From Psychroflexus halocasei (GTDB taxonomy: Bacteria > Bacteroidota > Bacteroidia > Flavobacteriales > Flavobacteriaceae), in assembly GCF_900107595.1 (NCBI RefSeq), contig NZ_FNQF01000003.1, positions 124,001-188,000 of the forward strand: DNA of 64,000 nucleotides, in the 5' to 3' direction. The position numbers and the translations under genes are program-made. The notes beneath the pieces are model-generated. The model ran no database searches. It was given only the letters and a program-made list of their open reading frames with translations, and was not told the DNA's origin. This document shows positions 8,320-17,134 of the stretch, piece after piece; position 1 is the stretch's first letter, and every line of letters begins with the position of its first letter.

Positions 8320-9361
8320 AAAAATGAAATTACTTCCATTATTGATGTTGGTTTTTGCATTCACATCATGCAATGAATATCCTGATTTAGAAGACGGATT
8401 ATATGCGAAATTTGACACTAATCATGGTGAATTCTTATTAAAATTATACCATGACAAAAAACCTATTACCGTAGGTAACTTTGTCGCTTTAGCAGAAGGG
8501 AATCATCCAGATGCTGATGATGAATTTAAAGGAAAACCTTTTTATGATGGTTTGAAGTTCCATAGAATTATCGACGGATTTATGATCCAAGGAGGTGATC
8601 CACAAGGAACGGGACAAGGAAGCGCTGGCTACAAATTTAACGATGAGTTTGACTCAAGTTTAACGCATGATAAAGGCGTGATTTCTATGGCCAATTCTGG
8701 ACCAAATACAAATGGAAGTCAGTTTTTTATAACAGTTGCACCAACAAAACATCTTGATGGAAGACACTCCATATTTGGAGAAATTGCTCAAGGAGAAAAA
8801 GTTGTTGATTCAATTGGAAAAGTTGAGACAACAAAACCTGGCGACAAGCCTGTTAACGATGTGGTGATGAACAAAGTTGAAATCATTCGTGTTGGAAAAG
8901 AGGCTAAAAACTTTGATGCGCCGCAAGCTTACAAAGGTGGACTTGAAGCTATTAAAAAAGAAAAAGAAGCTGAAAAAGCAGAAGTTGTGAAAACAATTGA
9001 AGAAATGAAAGCTAAAATGGAAACTGCTGAAAGTGGATTGATGTACTACATCGAAGAAAAAAATCCAGAAGGCAAACAAGCTGAAGCTAGCAAAACAGTG
9101 AGAGTTCACTACGCCGGTTATTTAACTGATGGAACTAAGTTTGACTCTTCATTTGATCGTGGACAACCAATTTCTTTTCGTTTAGGAACTGGCCAAGTCA
9201 TTAAAGGTTGGGATGAAGGCGTTGAACTTCTTAAGGAAGGAGAAACAGCACATTTATTAATTCCTTCTGACTTAGCTTATGGTGGCAGACAACGAGGCCC
9301 AATTCCAGCAGATGCAACACTTTACTTTAAAGTTAAATTGGTAGAAGTTCTTGACAATTAA
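8306..9361 (+). CDS. Cyclophilin-FKBP fusion peptidyl-prolyl isomerase lipoprotein
   Basis: A 351-residue protein with two unrelated prolyl-isomerase domains. After a lipoprotein signal with lipobox FTSC there is a cyclophilin domain (about 35-195; LKFHRIIDGFMIQGGDPQG, GSQFFITVAPTKHLDGRHSIFGE). A charged helical linker (about 205-245) follows, and then an FKBP domain (about 250-351; VRVHYAGYLTDGTKFDSSFD, FRLGTGQVIKGWDEG). Dual-family immunophilins of this order are known from flavobacteria, while the reverse order occurs in some protists. Translation may start at 8306 or at the ATG at 8324, which gives the tidier signal peptide (MKLLPLLMLVFAFTSC). It overlaps gldI and is likely a periplasmic or outer-membrane folding factor for surface proteins. 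Confidence 0.92.
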   Translation: MTHLKKMKLLPLLMLVFAFTSCNEYPDLEDGLYAKFDTNHGEFLLKLYHDKKPITVGNFVALAEGNHPDADDEFKGKPFYDGLKFHRIIDGFMIQGGDPQGTGQGSAGYKFNDEFDSSLTHDKGVISMANSGPNTNGSQFFITVAPTKHLDGRHSIFGEIAQGEKVVDSIGKVETTKPGDKPVNDVVMNKVEIIRVGKEAKNFDAPQAYKGGLEAIKKEKEAEKAEVVKTIEEMKAKMETAESGLMYYIEEKNPEGKQAEASKTVRVHYAGYLTDGTKFDSSFDRGQPISFRLGTGQVIKGWDEGVELLKEGETAHLLIPSDLAYGGRQRGPIPADATLYFKVKLVEVLDN

Positions 9362-9389
9362 ATTGTATTCTGACAGAATATCTTAAATT

Positions 9390-9416
9390 GGCTGCAAATT
9401 ATTGCAGCCTTTTTTT
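9390..9416 (+). terminator. Terminator of the nrnA-gldI-ppi operon, touching the next start codon
   Basis: A perfect eight-base stem, GGCTGCAA-ATTA-TTGCAGCC, is followed by seven T (9410-9416). The next gene's ATG begins at 9417, with no spacer. Confidence 0.88.
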
Positions 9417-10517
9417 ATGACTCATTTTTACTCAAAAGCATTATTATTACTTTTCTTTATAAGCCTTGTCGGGTGTCAATCATACCGCGTTAAAGAACAA
9501 AACAACGACATCATCAGTTTTATTGATGAAACAACTGTTTTTGAATCAGAAATTGAAAAATTTCCTGATTTCGGTGGAATCTCCAGTATTGAATATTTAA
9601 GAGACGACTCTTACATTATGGTATGTGATGCGCCGTCTAATCCGCGTATTTATAAAGCTGAAATAAAGATAAATCAAGATCAGATTTCTTCTTTTGAAAT
9701 TTTAGAAAAAATTGAAATTGAAATTCCAGAAGAGCATCAAGACAAAGCTTTTGACTTGGAAAGTATGAGATATGATCAAGTAAATAATGTTTATTACATA
9801 GGAAGTGAAGGGAGAATTTCCGAAGATAAAGAAGGTTTTATCATGGTTTTAGATGCTGATTTTAAAATTGAAAATATCTATAATTCACTGAATCACTTCA
9901 CAATTGAAAACTCTAGAAATAATGGACTTTTTGAAGGTCTTAGCACAGATTTAAGTCATGAAGGATTTTGGTTTGTCAATGAATTACCTCTAAAAAGTGA
10001 TGGCCGAGAACCTGGTTTATTTAACAGCTACTCACCTATCAGAATGAATTATTTTGATTTAGAAAAAGAAAAAATAACCAAGCAATTTGCTGTTGATTTA
10101 GGAAGGATTTCGAAAATCCCTTTTCTACCATTTAAAGTTAATGGCGTTACAGATATCCTTCAACTTAACGAAAATCAGTTTTTATTTCTAGAACGCGCTT
10201 ATTCTGCTGGCCATGCGAATAAAGGAAACAACGTCAGAATTTTCATGATTGATATTTCCCAAGCAACTGATGTTCTTGACATTGAAAGTTTAAAAACATA
10301 TAAAAAAGAAATTCAACTGGTTGATAAAAAACTTATATTTGATTTTAAATCAGTGAAAAATAAATTGACTGATAAGATTATCGATAACATTGAAGGTATC
10401 ACATTTGGTCCAAAATTACCAAATGGTCAACAAAGTTTGCTCTTAATGTCGGACGATAATTTTAGTAGTTTTTCTGATCAAATCAATCAGGTTATTTTAT
10501 TAAAACTAAACCTATGA
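9417..10517 (+). CDS. Phytase-like esterase-domain lipoprotein
   Basis: A 366-residue lipoprotein of the family described as esterase-like activity of phytase, with a beta-propeller-like repeat pattern. The signal MTHFYSKALLLLFFISLVGC ends in a lipobox Cys. The domain starts at FPDFGGISSIEY and includes DKAFDLESMRYD, GLFEGLSTD and DNIEGITFGP, with repeated Glu/Gly-x-Ser/Thr motifs. The frame opens upstream at 9402, but that part is terminator sequence, so the ATG at 9417 is chosen. Substrate unknown. It overlaps the next gene by four bases (ATGA), so the two are co-translated. Confidence 0.75.
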   Translation: MTHFYSKALLLLFFISLVGCQSYRVKEQNNDIISFIDETTVFESEIEKFPDFGGISSIEYLRDDSYIMVCDAPSNPRIYKAEIKINQDQISSFEILEKIEIEIPEEHQDKAFDLESMRYDQVNNVYYIGSEGRISEDKEGFIMVLDADFKIENIYNSLNHFTIENSRNNGLFEGLSTDLSHEGFWFVNELPLKSDGREPGLFNSYSPIRMNYFDLEKEKITKQFAVDLGRISKIPFLPFKVNGVTDILQLNENQFLFLERAYSAGHANKGNNVRIFMIDISQATDVLDIESLKTYKKEIQLVDKKLIFDFKSVKNKLTDKIIDNIEGITFGPKLPNGQQSLLLMSDDNFSSFSDQINQVILLKLNL

Positions 10518-11104
10518 AAAAAATATTACTCCTTTGTTTGCTCACGCTTATCAGCTTTTCATGTAAAAAAGACAAGAAAGAAAGTGCTGATGAAAAAGTA
10601 ACTAAAAAAGAAGTTGCTCAATTCCCTTTTGAAGTTCCAAAAAACAGAACTAAACAAGAAACCATCTATTACATTATTAGACACGCAGAAAAGAATACTT
10701 CTGACCCTAAGGATGAAGATCCATTTTTAACAGAGCAAGGCATCAAAAGAGCTAATGATTGGGCTGATTACTTTAAGGATAAGAATATTGAACAAATTTT
10801 CAGCAGCCAATATAAGCGCACTACACAAACTGCAATCCCAACTGCTTCGCTTAAACAATTGAATATCAAAGATTATGACTCTAATGCTGAACGCATTTAC
10901 ACAAAATATTTTTGGCTACAAACTTATGGGAAAGTCAATTTGATTGTTGGACATTCAAACACAAACCCGAGAATTGTCAACGAAATTCTCGGATATTCAA
11001 AATATGATGATATCGATAAAAGTGTACACGATAAAGTCTTTAAAGTTGTGATTACTAAAGATCTTAAAATTCAAGATGAAATACTTTTTAGATCAGAAAA
11101 ATAA
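10514..11104 (+). CDS. Histidine phosphatase family lipoprotein (SixA/phosphoglycerate-mutase fold)
   Basis: A 196-residue lipoprotein (lipobox ISFSC, Cys17). The catalytic motif RHAEK (R56-H57) is followed by FSSQYKRTTQTA and a second catalytic His in LIVGHSNT, as in histidine-acid phosphatases. It is likely periplasmic, with an unknown phosphorylated substrate. Coupling with a phytase-like lipoprotein suggests the pair acts on an extracellular organic phosphate. That is an inference from the two folds and the ATGA overlap. Confidence 0.82.
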   Translation: MKKILLLCLLTLISFSCKKDKKESADEKVTKKEVAQFPFEVPKNRTKQETIYYIIRHAEKNTSDPKDEDPFLTEQGIKRANDWADYFKDKNIEQIFSSQYKRTTQTAIPTASLKQLNIKDYDSNAERIYTKYFWLQTYGKVNLIVGHSNTNPRIVNEILGYSKYDDIDKSVHDKVFKVVITKDLKIQDEILFRSEK

Positions 11105-11109
11105 CAGAA

Positions 11110-11880
11110 TTAACAATCTAGTTTTAAACGATTAACCTCAATATTTGTTTTTAAAATTTCTGAAACTTTGATAAGTTTATCTTCACTGTATAACTTAAGC
11201 AAACTTTCTAAACTTGTATCTTTTGATTCAGGTCTATAATTATCATAATCTAAAAACCTCACATCATTGATAAGTTGAGGGTTTTTAGCCGCTCTAAAAC
11301 GAACTCCACCATCATTGACTTTGAATTTATATGCAAGATAATCCATTGCGAAATTATCTTTATTAAACCAATACATATAAACATCCTCATGGTCAACACC
11401 ACCACCTTCTTTCTTAAATTTCACCTCAACAACATGATAAGATTGATCTCCAAATGTTTGTGATTCTTTTAATTCTTTTATCACCGCGCCATCGTTTAAT
11501 CGCATTGGTAATTGCATAAAATAGAAAACAGAATTAATTGATTCTGAAAATTTAAAAGCAGTTGAGTCTGCAACTTTAATGTCATTACCAGATACTGACC
11601 GTTTAAAATCAGAATTATGAAGAACATCTAAGGTGTCATTTTTCTTTCTAGAAAATTTAAACCCATTACAAGTGGCTTCACTTTCAAGATGGAAATCTCT
11701 AAAATCAAAACTTATTTTTGAATTTTTATAAGCATCAGTCCCGCTAAATTCAATCGCTTTATCGACGATAGTTTGCGCTGTTAATTCTTTAGATTTGGAA
11801 GGTTTCTCTTCTTTTTTTTCAGATTGACAAGATGCTAATACAAGAATTAAAAAAATTAAGACAGCAGAAAATTGTTTCAT
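11110..11880 (-). CDS. Lipoprotein of unknown function (DUF6503-like)
   Basis: About 256 residues. A lipoprotein signal MKQFSAVLIFLILVLASC is followed by a Lys/Glu linker and a beta-rich domain (ISFDFRDFHLESEA, VEVKFKKEGGGVDHEDVYMY, DYLAYKFKVNDGGVRF). The pattern resembles flavobacterial lipoproteins grouped as DUF6503, which share features with LolA/LolB-type lipid-binding barrels. That likeness is only my impression. Three ATGs (11886, 11883, 11880) precede the signal, and the frame further upstream to 11919 is unlikely to be translated. It converges on the histidine phosphatase gene with a five-base gap and no visible terminator. Confidence 0.65.
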   Translation of the reverse strand: MKQFSAVLIFLILVLASCQSEKKEEKPSKSKELTAQTIVDKAIEFSGTDAYKNSKISFDFRDFHLESEATCNGFKFSRKKNDTLDVLHNSDFKRSVSGNDIKVADSTAFKFSESINSVFYFMQLPMRLNDGAVIKELKESQTFGDQSYHVVEVKFKKEGGGVDHEDVYMYWFNKDNFAMDYLAYKFKVNDGGVRFRAAKNPQLINDVRFLDYDNYRPESKDTSLESLLKLYSEDKLIKVSEILKTNIEVNRLKLDC

Positions 11881-11978
11881 CATCATTTCGTATTTTGAGA
11901 TTAACCCAAATAAAATCATATTTAAACAAAGTCAAAGGGTTTAAATAAAAATTTAAGAAATATTTCAAGATATAATCC

Positions 11979-11986
11979 TATTTTTG
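11979..11986 (+). promoter_or_regulatory. -7 box of smpB
   Basis: TATTTTTG matches TAnnTTTG and lies 19 bases before the smpB ATG (12006). Confidence 0.55.
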
Positions 11987-12005
11987 AGATCGGTTAAAAA
12001 GAGAT

Positions 12006-12464
12006 ATGGCAAAAAATAAAATTAATATACAGAATAAGAAAGCAAGATTTAACTATGAGATTTTAGATAAATTCACGTCAGGAATTGTGCTTGCTGGAAC
12101 AGAAATAAAATCTATTCGAGAAGGTAAAGCGACAATCGCTGAAAGCTTTTGCGAGTTTAATGATAAAGGAGAACTTTTCATTATTAATATGGATATTCAA
12201 CAATATTCGCATGCTTCACATTTTAACCATCAACCTAAAAGCTCAAGGAAACTCTTATTAAATAAGCGGGAACTTAAGAAGCTTCACAAACAAGTGACCA
12301 ATACAGGATTGACAATAGTGCCTTTAAGACTTTTTATCAACGATAGAGGGTTTGCGAAGCTACAAATCGCACTTTGTAAGGGTAAAAAACTTTACGACAA
12401 AAGAGAATCGATTAAAGAACGTGACACTAAACGAAGACTGGATCGCATCAAAAAAGCATATTAA
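12006..12464 (+). CDS. smpB: SsrA-binding protein SmpB (trans-translation)
   Basis: A 152-residue basic RNA-binding protein that brings tmRNA to stalled ribosomes. Family motifs are present: NKKARFNYEILDKF, GIVLAGTEIKSIREGKATI, FNDKGELFIINMDI, and the C-terminal KGKKLYDKRESIKERDTKR tail that enters the ribosome. Length is normal. It is a single gene with its own -7 box and terminator; tmRNA itself is not in this window. Confidence 0.97.
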   Translation: MAKNKINIQNKKARFNYEILDKFTSGIVLAGTEIKSIREGKATIAESFCEFNDKGELFIINMDIQQYSHASHFNHQPKSSRKLLLNKRELKKLHKQVTNTGLTIVPLRLFINDRGFAKLQIALCKGKKLYDKRESIKERDTKRRLDRIKKAY

Positions 12465-12491
12465 AAAAAGCCCTTGAAAAAGGGCTTTTTA
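12463..12491. terminator. Bidirectional terminator between smpB and the carboxylase operon
   Basis: The inverted repeat AAAAAGCCC/GGGCTTTTT around TTGAAAAA overlaps the smpB stop and serves both converging units. Confidence 0.9.
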
Positions 12492-12509
12492 GATTTTTAG
12501 TCTTAGAAT

Positions 12510-14051
12510 TTATAGCGGGATATTTCCATGCTTGCGGTTTGGCCTCAGCACTTCCTTATTTTCTAACATCGCAAAAGCCTTAATTAATTTACGACGTGTT
12601 GATTTTGGCATAATCACTTCATCAACAAAACCACGTTGAGCAGCTTTGTAAGGATTGGCAAAAGCATCAGCATATTCTTTTTCTTTTTCAGAAAGCTTAA
12701 TTTCGGGATCTTCAGCAGCTTGTATTTCTTTTCTAAAGATAATTTCACTCGCACCTTTTGCACCCATCACAGCAATTTCAGAAGTTGGCCAAGCATAGTT
12801 TAAGTCTGCGCCAATATGTTTTGAGTTCATCACATCATAAGCGCCACCGTATGCTTTACGCGTAATTACAGAAATACGCGGCACAGTCGCTTCACTTAAT
12901 GCGTAAAGTAACTTAGCTCCGTTTAAAATAATTCCGTTCCACTCTTGATCTGTTCCTGGCAAAAATCCAGGAACATCAACTAAAACGAGTAAAGGAATAT
13001 TAAAAGCATCGCAAAATCTGACAAAACGTGCTGCTTTTTTAGAAGCATCAACATCAAGTACACCAGCCAAACTCATCGGTTGATTCGCAACAACACCAAC
13101 TGAACGACCACCTATTCTTGAAAAACCAACAATGATATTGTCAGCATAATCTTTATGAATTTCAAAGAAAGAATCTTCATCGATAATTCCGTTGATCACC
13201 TCATGCATGTCATAAGGTTTATTAGGATTTTCAGGAACGATATCCTCTAAAGTTTCTCTGACTTCATCTTGAATACGATACTCTAATTTTTCAGGTTTTT
13301 CCTGGTTGTTTTGAGGCATATAACTCAATAAAGTCTTGATGTTTTCTAAACATTCAACATCATTAAGCGCAGTTAAATGTGTCACACCAGATTTGGTTGA
13401 ATGCGCACTTGCACCACCCAATTCTTCGGCTGTTACCTCCTCATTCGTTACCGTTTTAACGACATTTGGTCCAGTCACAAACATATAACTTGTGTTCTCG
13501 ACCATAATTGTAAAGTCTGTCATGGCTGGAGAATAAACAGCTCCACCAGCACAAGGCCCCATAATTGCTGAAATTTGAGGCACAACACCTGAAGCTTGAA
13601 CATTTCTGTAAAATATATCAGCATATCCCCCAAGTGACCTAACGCCTTCCTGGATACGCGCACCACCAGAATCGTTTAAACCGATAATTGGAGCACCAAC
13701 TTTAACCGCATGATCCATGACTTTACAGATTTTCTCAGCATGAGTTTCAGACAAAGCGCCACCAAAAACTGTGAAATCTTGCGCGTAAACATAAACTAAA
13801 CGCCCATCAACAGTTCCGAAACCAGTGACAACACCATCTCCATAATAAACTTGATCCTGCATGTTAAAATCGGTCGTTCGGTGTGTCACAAACATACCGA
13901 TTTCTTCAAAAGAACCTTCATCTAAGAAATATTCAACACGCTCTCGCGCTGTCAATTTTTTCTTCTCGTGCTGCTTGTCAATTCTTTTTTGACCACCACC
14001 GAGTTTAGCTTGTTCTATTTTATGATTTAATTCATCTATTTTCTGACTCAT
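12510..14051 (-). CDS. pccB: Acyl-CoA carboxylase carboxyltransferase (beta) subunit
   Basis: A 513-residue carboxyltransferase of the propionyl-/methylcrotonyl-CoA type, which moves CO2 from carboxybiotin to an acyl-CoA. Both crotonase-like halves are present. Seen are the acyl-CoA oxyanion-hole stretches [18 protein letters not shown] and, in the second half, [16 protein letters not shown] and [11 protein letters not shown]. Length fits PccB. It lies last in an operon with BCCP and biotin carboxylase genes: the upstream gene ends one base before its start. The substrate is probably propionyl-CoA, but acetyl-CoA or methylcrotonyl-CoA cannot be excluded. Confidence 0.9.
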   Translation of the reverse strand: MSQKIDELNHKIEQAKLGGGQKRIDKQHEKKKLTARERVEYFLDEGSFEEIGMFVTHRTTDFNMQDQVYYGDGVVTGFGTVDGRLVYVYAQDFTVFGGALSETHAEKICKVMDHAVKVGAPIIGLNDSGGARIQEGVRSLGGYADIFYRNVQASGVVPQISAIMGPCAGGAVYSPAMTDFTIMVENTSYMFVTGPNVVKTVTNEEVTAEELGGASAHSTKSGVTHLTALNDVECLENIKTLLSYMPQNNQEKPEKLEYRIQDEVRETLEDIVPENPNKPYDMHEVINGIIDEDSFFEIHKDYADNIIVGFSRIGGRSVGVVANQPMSLAGVLDVDASKKAARFVRFCDAFNIPLLVLVDVPGFLPGTDQEWNGIILNGAKLLYALSEATVPRISVITRKAYGGAYDVMNSKHIGADLNYAWPTSEIAVMGAKGASEIIFRKEIQAAEDPEIKLSEKEKEYADAFANPYKAAQRGFVDEVIMPKSTRRKLIKAFAMLENKEVLRPNRKHGNIPL

Positions 14052-14052
14052 G

Positions 14053-15504
14053 TTATTCTGCTTTAGTTTCAGGAATTCGTAATTGATTTTGATCTTTCAG
14101 ATAAGCTCTTAACGCAATCATTGCTGCTAATTTTGCTTCATCTTTTTGTTCTTCTTCAAGAATTTCTGGTGTGTAATGGTGTTTAACAAAATGTGTATCA
14201 AAGTGACCAGATCTAAAGGCTTCATGCTGACACACGAATTTACCAAATGGCAATGTTGTCGCAACACCTTCAACTTCGTAAGCGTCGATAGCCGAAATCA
14301 TTTTCTGGATTGCAGCCTCACGATTATCATCATAAGTGACTAATTTTGAAATCATTGGATCATAATAAATCGGGACTTCCATGCCTTCTTCAAATCCATC
14401 ATCAACACGAATACCTTCACCTTTTGGGGCTTTATATTTTTCTAATAAACCAACACTTGGCATAAAATCATCAGTTGGATCTTCAGCATAAACACGTAAT
14501 TCTATAGCATGTCCTTTGATTTTCAAATCCTCTTGTTTGATGTTTAATTTTTCACCACGTGCGACTTTTATTTGTTGTTCAACTAAATCAATACCTGTTA
14601 TTAATTCAGTGACTGGATGCTCAACTTGCAAACGCGTATTCATTTCTAAAAAGTAAAAATTCATTTGCTCGTCCATCAAAAATTCTACTGTTCCAGCGCC
14701 AACATAGTCGCAAGATTTAGCGACATCAACAGCAGCTTTTCCCATTTTTTCTCTTAACTCTGGCGTCAAAATAGCTGAAGGTGCTTCTTCAACAACTTTC
14801 TGATGACGACGCTGTACAGAGCATTCTCTTTCAAAAAGATGAATGACATGTCCATGCGTATCTGCTAAAACTTGAATTTCGATGTGTCGCGGAGAACCAA
14901 CATATTTTTCTATAAAAACAGCACCATTTCCAAAAGCAGATTCTGCTTCACTAATAGCGCGTTTCATTTGGTTTTCGAGATCTTTTTCAGACTCAACAAC
15001 TCGCATTCCTTTACCACCACCACCAGCAGAAGCTTTAATTAAAATAGGATAACCAATATTATCAGCAATTTCTTTTGCTTTATTAACATCGGTAATAGCT
15101 TCATCAATACCTGGCACCATTGGGATGCCATAGGATTTTACAGTTTCTTTTGCAGAAAGTTTATCTCCCATAACTTTGATAGCATGAGATTTTGGTCCGA
15201 TAAAAATCAAACCACTATTTTCTACTTTTTCAGCAAAATCAGCATTTTCACTTAAAAAACCATAACCAGGATGAATGGCATCAACATTTAGTTTTTTTGC
15301 TTCATCAATAATTTTATCACCTAATAGATATGATTCATTTGAAGCAGCTTTACCTAAACAAATTGCTTCATCAGCGTATTTAACGTGAGGTGAACTTCTG
15401 TCAACTTCAGAGTAAACAGCAACACTTTTGATGCCCATTTTTCTGATTGACTTCATGATTCTCAATGCAATTTCACCTCGATTTGCAACTAATATTTTTT
15501 TCAT
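14053..15504 (-). CDS. accC: Biotin carboxylase subunit of acyl-CoA carboxylase
   Basis: A 483-residue ATP-grasp enzyme that carboxylates biotin on the carrier protein. The N-terminal [20 protein letters not shown], the glycine-rich ATP loop [13 protein letters not shown], the substrate motif [16 protein letters not shown], and a C-terminal biotin-carboxylase domain are all seen. It carries no fused biotinyl domain; the carrier is the separate gene just upstream. It is the middle gene of a three-gene operon. Confidence 0.93.
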   Translation of the reverse strand: MKKILVANRGEIALRIMKSIRKMGIKSVAVYSEVDRSSPHVKYADEAICLGKAASNESYLLGDKIIDEAKKLNVDAIHPGYGFLSENADFAEKVENSGLIFIGPKSHAIKVMGDKLSAKETVKSYGIPMVPGIDEAITDVNKAKEIADNIGYPILIKASAGGGGKGMRVVESEKDLENQMKRAISEAESAFGNGAVFIEKYVGSPRHIEIQVLADTHGHVIHLFERECSVQRRHQKVVEEAPSAILTPELREKMGKAAVDVAKSCDYVGAGTVEFLMDEQMNFYFLEMNTRLQVEHPVTELITGIDLVEQQIKVARGEKLNIKQEDLKIKGHAIELRVYAEDPTDDFMPSVGLLEKYKAPKGEGIRVDDGFEEGMEVPIYYDPMISKLVTYDDNREAAIQKMISAIDAYEVEGVATTLPFGKFVCQHEAFRSGHFDTHFVKHHYTPEILEEEQKDEAKLAAMIALRAYLKDQNQLRIPETKAE

Positions 15505-15522
15505 TTTGTGCCTTCTTTTGGG

Positions 15523-16005
15523 TTATTCCATCTCAATTAAGAGTTGGTTTTTTGTCACTGTCTCTGATTTATTAATACTGATTGACTTAATTACTGCATT
15601 ACGAGGAGCAGTAATCGCATTTTCCATTTTCATGGCCTCTAAAACTAAAAGCTGGTCGCCCTCAGAAACTTCATCACCCTCAGAGACATTGATATCTAAA
15701 ATCAATCCTGGCATTGGTGCTTTAATGTCATTAACAACTTGTGAAGCTGCAAGTGACAAGCCCATTTCTTTAATCAACAAATCGAGATCATTTTTAATAC
15801 TGACCACGTAAGTGTTAGCGTTGATTTTAATATTGTATTTTTTGTTTAAAAAATCAGATTTAAGAATTTCGGATTGAACTGATTTGTTATTTTGTAAAAT
15901 ATGTAGTTTGTTTTTTGATTCTTGGACGTCAAGAGATTGAATTTCAGCTTCAGAAAATTCAAAATCATGAGCATCGTTTACTTTAGCTCTCAGATTTTGT
16001 CCCAT
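15523..16005 (-). CDS. Biotin carboxyl carrier protein subunit
   Basis: A 160-residue carrier. The C-terminal half (about 85-160) is a biotinyl domain. It has APMPGLILDINVSEGDEV, and the biotinylated lysine lies in LEAMKMENAI, where the M-K-M is intact. The N-terminal half is a family-specific extension without a known fold. It is first in the operon, 18 bases ahead of the biotin carboxylase. A near-consensus -7 box (TATATTTA) lies upstream, but it is not exact, so the promoter is uncertain. Confidence 0.92.
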   Translation of the reverse strand: MGQNLRAKVNDAHDFEFSEAEIQSLDVQESKNKLHILQNNKSVQSEILKSDFLNKKYNIKINANTYVVSIKNDLDLLIKEMGLSLAASQVVNDIKAPMPGLILDINVSEGDEVSEGDQLLVLEAMKMENAITAPRNAVIKSISINKSETVTKNQLLIEME

Positions 16006-16086
16006 AAATATGTCATATTAATTTGTCGTAAATATAATAATATATGAATAATTCAGGACTAAATCGATGACTCTGTCATTTGAAAC

Positions 16087-16968
16087 TTAGATTTTTTCTC
16101 TTTTAAATGGTTCTTTAGTTTGAGCCAAAAAATCTTGAGGGTAATTTTCGACACCATCAAACCCAAGTTCTATGTCTTTACCGTCTTTAGGAATATAGGC
16201 TGTTTTAAATAAATAATCCCATAAACTAAGTGTCAAGCCGAAGTTCATTCCATAAGGGTGTTTTTTAGGAAGTGCTTTAGCATGATGCCAAATATGCATT
16301 TTAGGATTGTTAAAAATGTAACCTAAAAACCCATAATCCCAAGATAAATTTGCGTGGTTAAGGTGACCTACAAATAAAGCAAACATATGGACAACAATAA
16401 ATTGTTCAATCCCGAAACCAATCATCGCTAAAGGAATATACTGGGCGCTTTTATAAAAAATTGTTTCCATGAAATGAAAGCGAAACTGTGCAGCAAAACC
16501 CATTTCTTGAACGCTATGGTGTACTTTATGAAATTTCCACAACCAAGGTTGTTTGTGCAATTGAATATGTACGTTCCACTGAATAAAATCAGAAATAATA
16601 AACATGATGAGCAACTGTAGCCAAGCAGGAAAAGATTGAACTTCAACTGCTACAATATTTTGTACACCAAATAGTCCCAAAAAATCATTGAACAACTCGA
16701 CGCCTACATTTGAGATTGCATTGTAGCCTATGAGTGAAAAAATAAAAAAATTGAAAAAAATGTAAAAAGTATCCAGCCAAAAACCTTTTCTAAAAACTTT
16801 CTGTCCACGACGCCAAGGTAAAATAATTTCGAGTGACAACACTAGAAGCGAGAGTGCTAAAAGCCAATAGAAGTAATTACCCCAACTTGGGTTGGTGATT
16901 TCAGAAACCAAATAATTGTAGTAACCTGAAAATGAATCTGAAATGATTATTAAATACTTTTCTAGCAT
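16087..16968 (-). CDS. Sterol desaturase / fatty-acid hydroxylase family membrane enzyme
   Basis: A 293-residue di-iron membrane oxygenase-type protein. Several transmembrane helices (about 30-50, 70-95, 115-135, 180-205) frame the three histidine boxes: HIQLHK, FHKVHHS and HIWHHAKALPKKHP. The family hydroxylates or desaturates lipid acyl chains, carotenoids or sterols. In flavobacteria, possible substrates include sulfonolipid or ornithine-lipid acyl chains, but no substrate can be read from the sequence. It is divergent from hemN and has its own -7 box. Confidence 0.85.
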   Translation of the reverse strand: MLEKYLIIISDSFSGYYNYLVSEITNPSWGNYFYWLLALSLLVLSLEIILPWRRGQKVFRKGFWLDTFYIFFNFFIFSLIGYNAISNVGVELFNDFLGLFGVQNIVAVEVQSFPAWLQLLIMFIISDFIQWNVHIQLHKQPWLWKFHKVHHSVQEMGFAAQFRFHFMETIFYKSAQYIPLAMIGFGIEQFIVVHMFALFVGHLNHANLSWDYGFLGYIFNNPKMHIWHHAKALPKKHPYGMNFGLTLSLWDYLFKTAYIPKDGKDIELGFDGVENYPQDFLAQTKEPFKREKI

Positions 16969-16972
16969 ATTG

Positions 16973-16980
16973 CAAAAATA
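16973..16980 (-). promoter_or_regulatory. -7 box of the fatty-acid hydroxylase gene, probably leaderless
   Basis: On the minus strand, TATTTTTG ends five bases before the ATG at 16968, so transcription should begin at or close to the start codon. No CRP/FNR-type box stands at the phase seen for hemN. Confidence 0.5.
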
Positions 16981-17074
16981 AGCTTCTCATAAAAAATGAA
17001 GCTTATATAAGTCTGAAAAAAATGATAAACATTAAAAATCAATTATTTATAAATAAAACCGAACAGGAAGATAT

Positions 17075-17118
17075 TTGACAATTATCATTGCGATAGTGAT
17101 AAATTCTAAATATTTTTG
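17075..17118 (+). promoter_or_regulatory. CRP/FNR-type activator site and -7 box of hemN
   Basis: The palindrome TTGACAATTATCAT (17075-17088) resembles the FNR consensus TTGAT-N4-ATCAA. Its centre is 29.5 bases before the -7 box TATTTTTG (17111-17118), near -41.5 from the expected transcription start. The same arrangement recurs at the three cco promoters of this window. A TTG at 17088-17090, 20 bases before the -7 box, might also act as a -33 element. Confidence 0.72.
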
Positions 17119-17134
17119 AGATAAATACAATTTT

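Noticed and set aside
16980-17004. Small hairpin AAGCTTC...GAAGCTT ahead of the fatty-acid hydroxylase gene
   Set aside because: Short, bulged stem without a T-tract and upstream of the -7 box; probably chance in AT-rich DNA.
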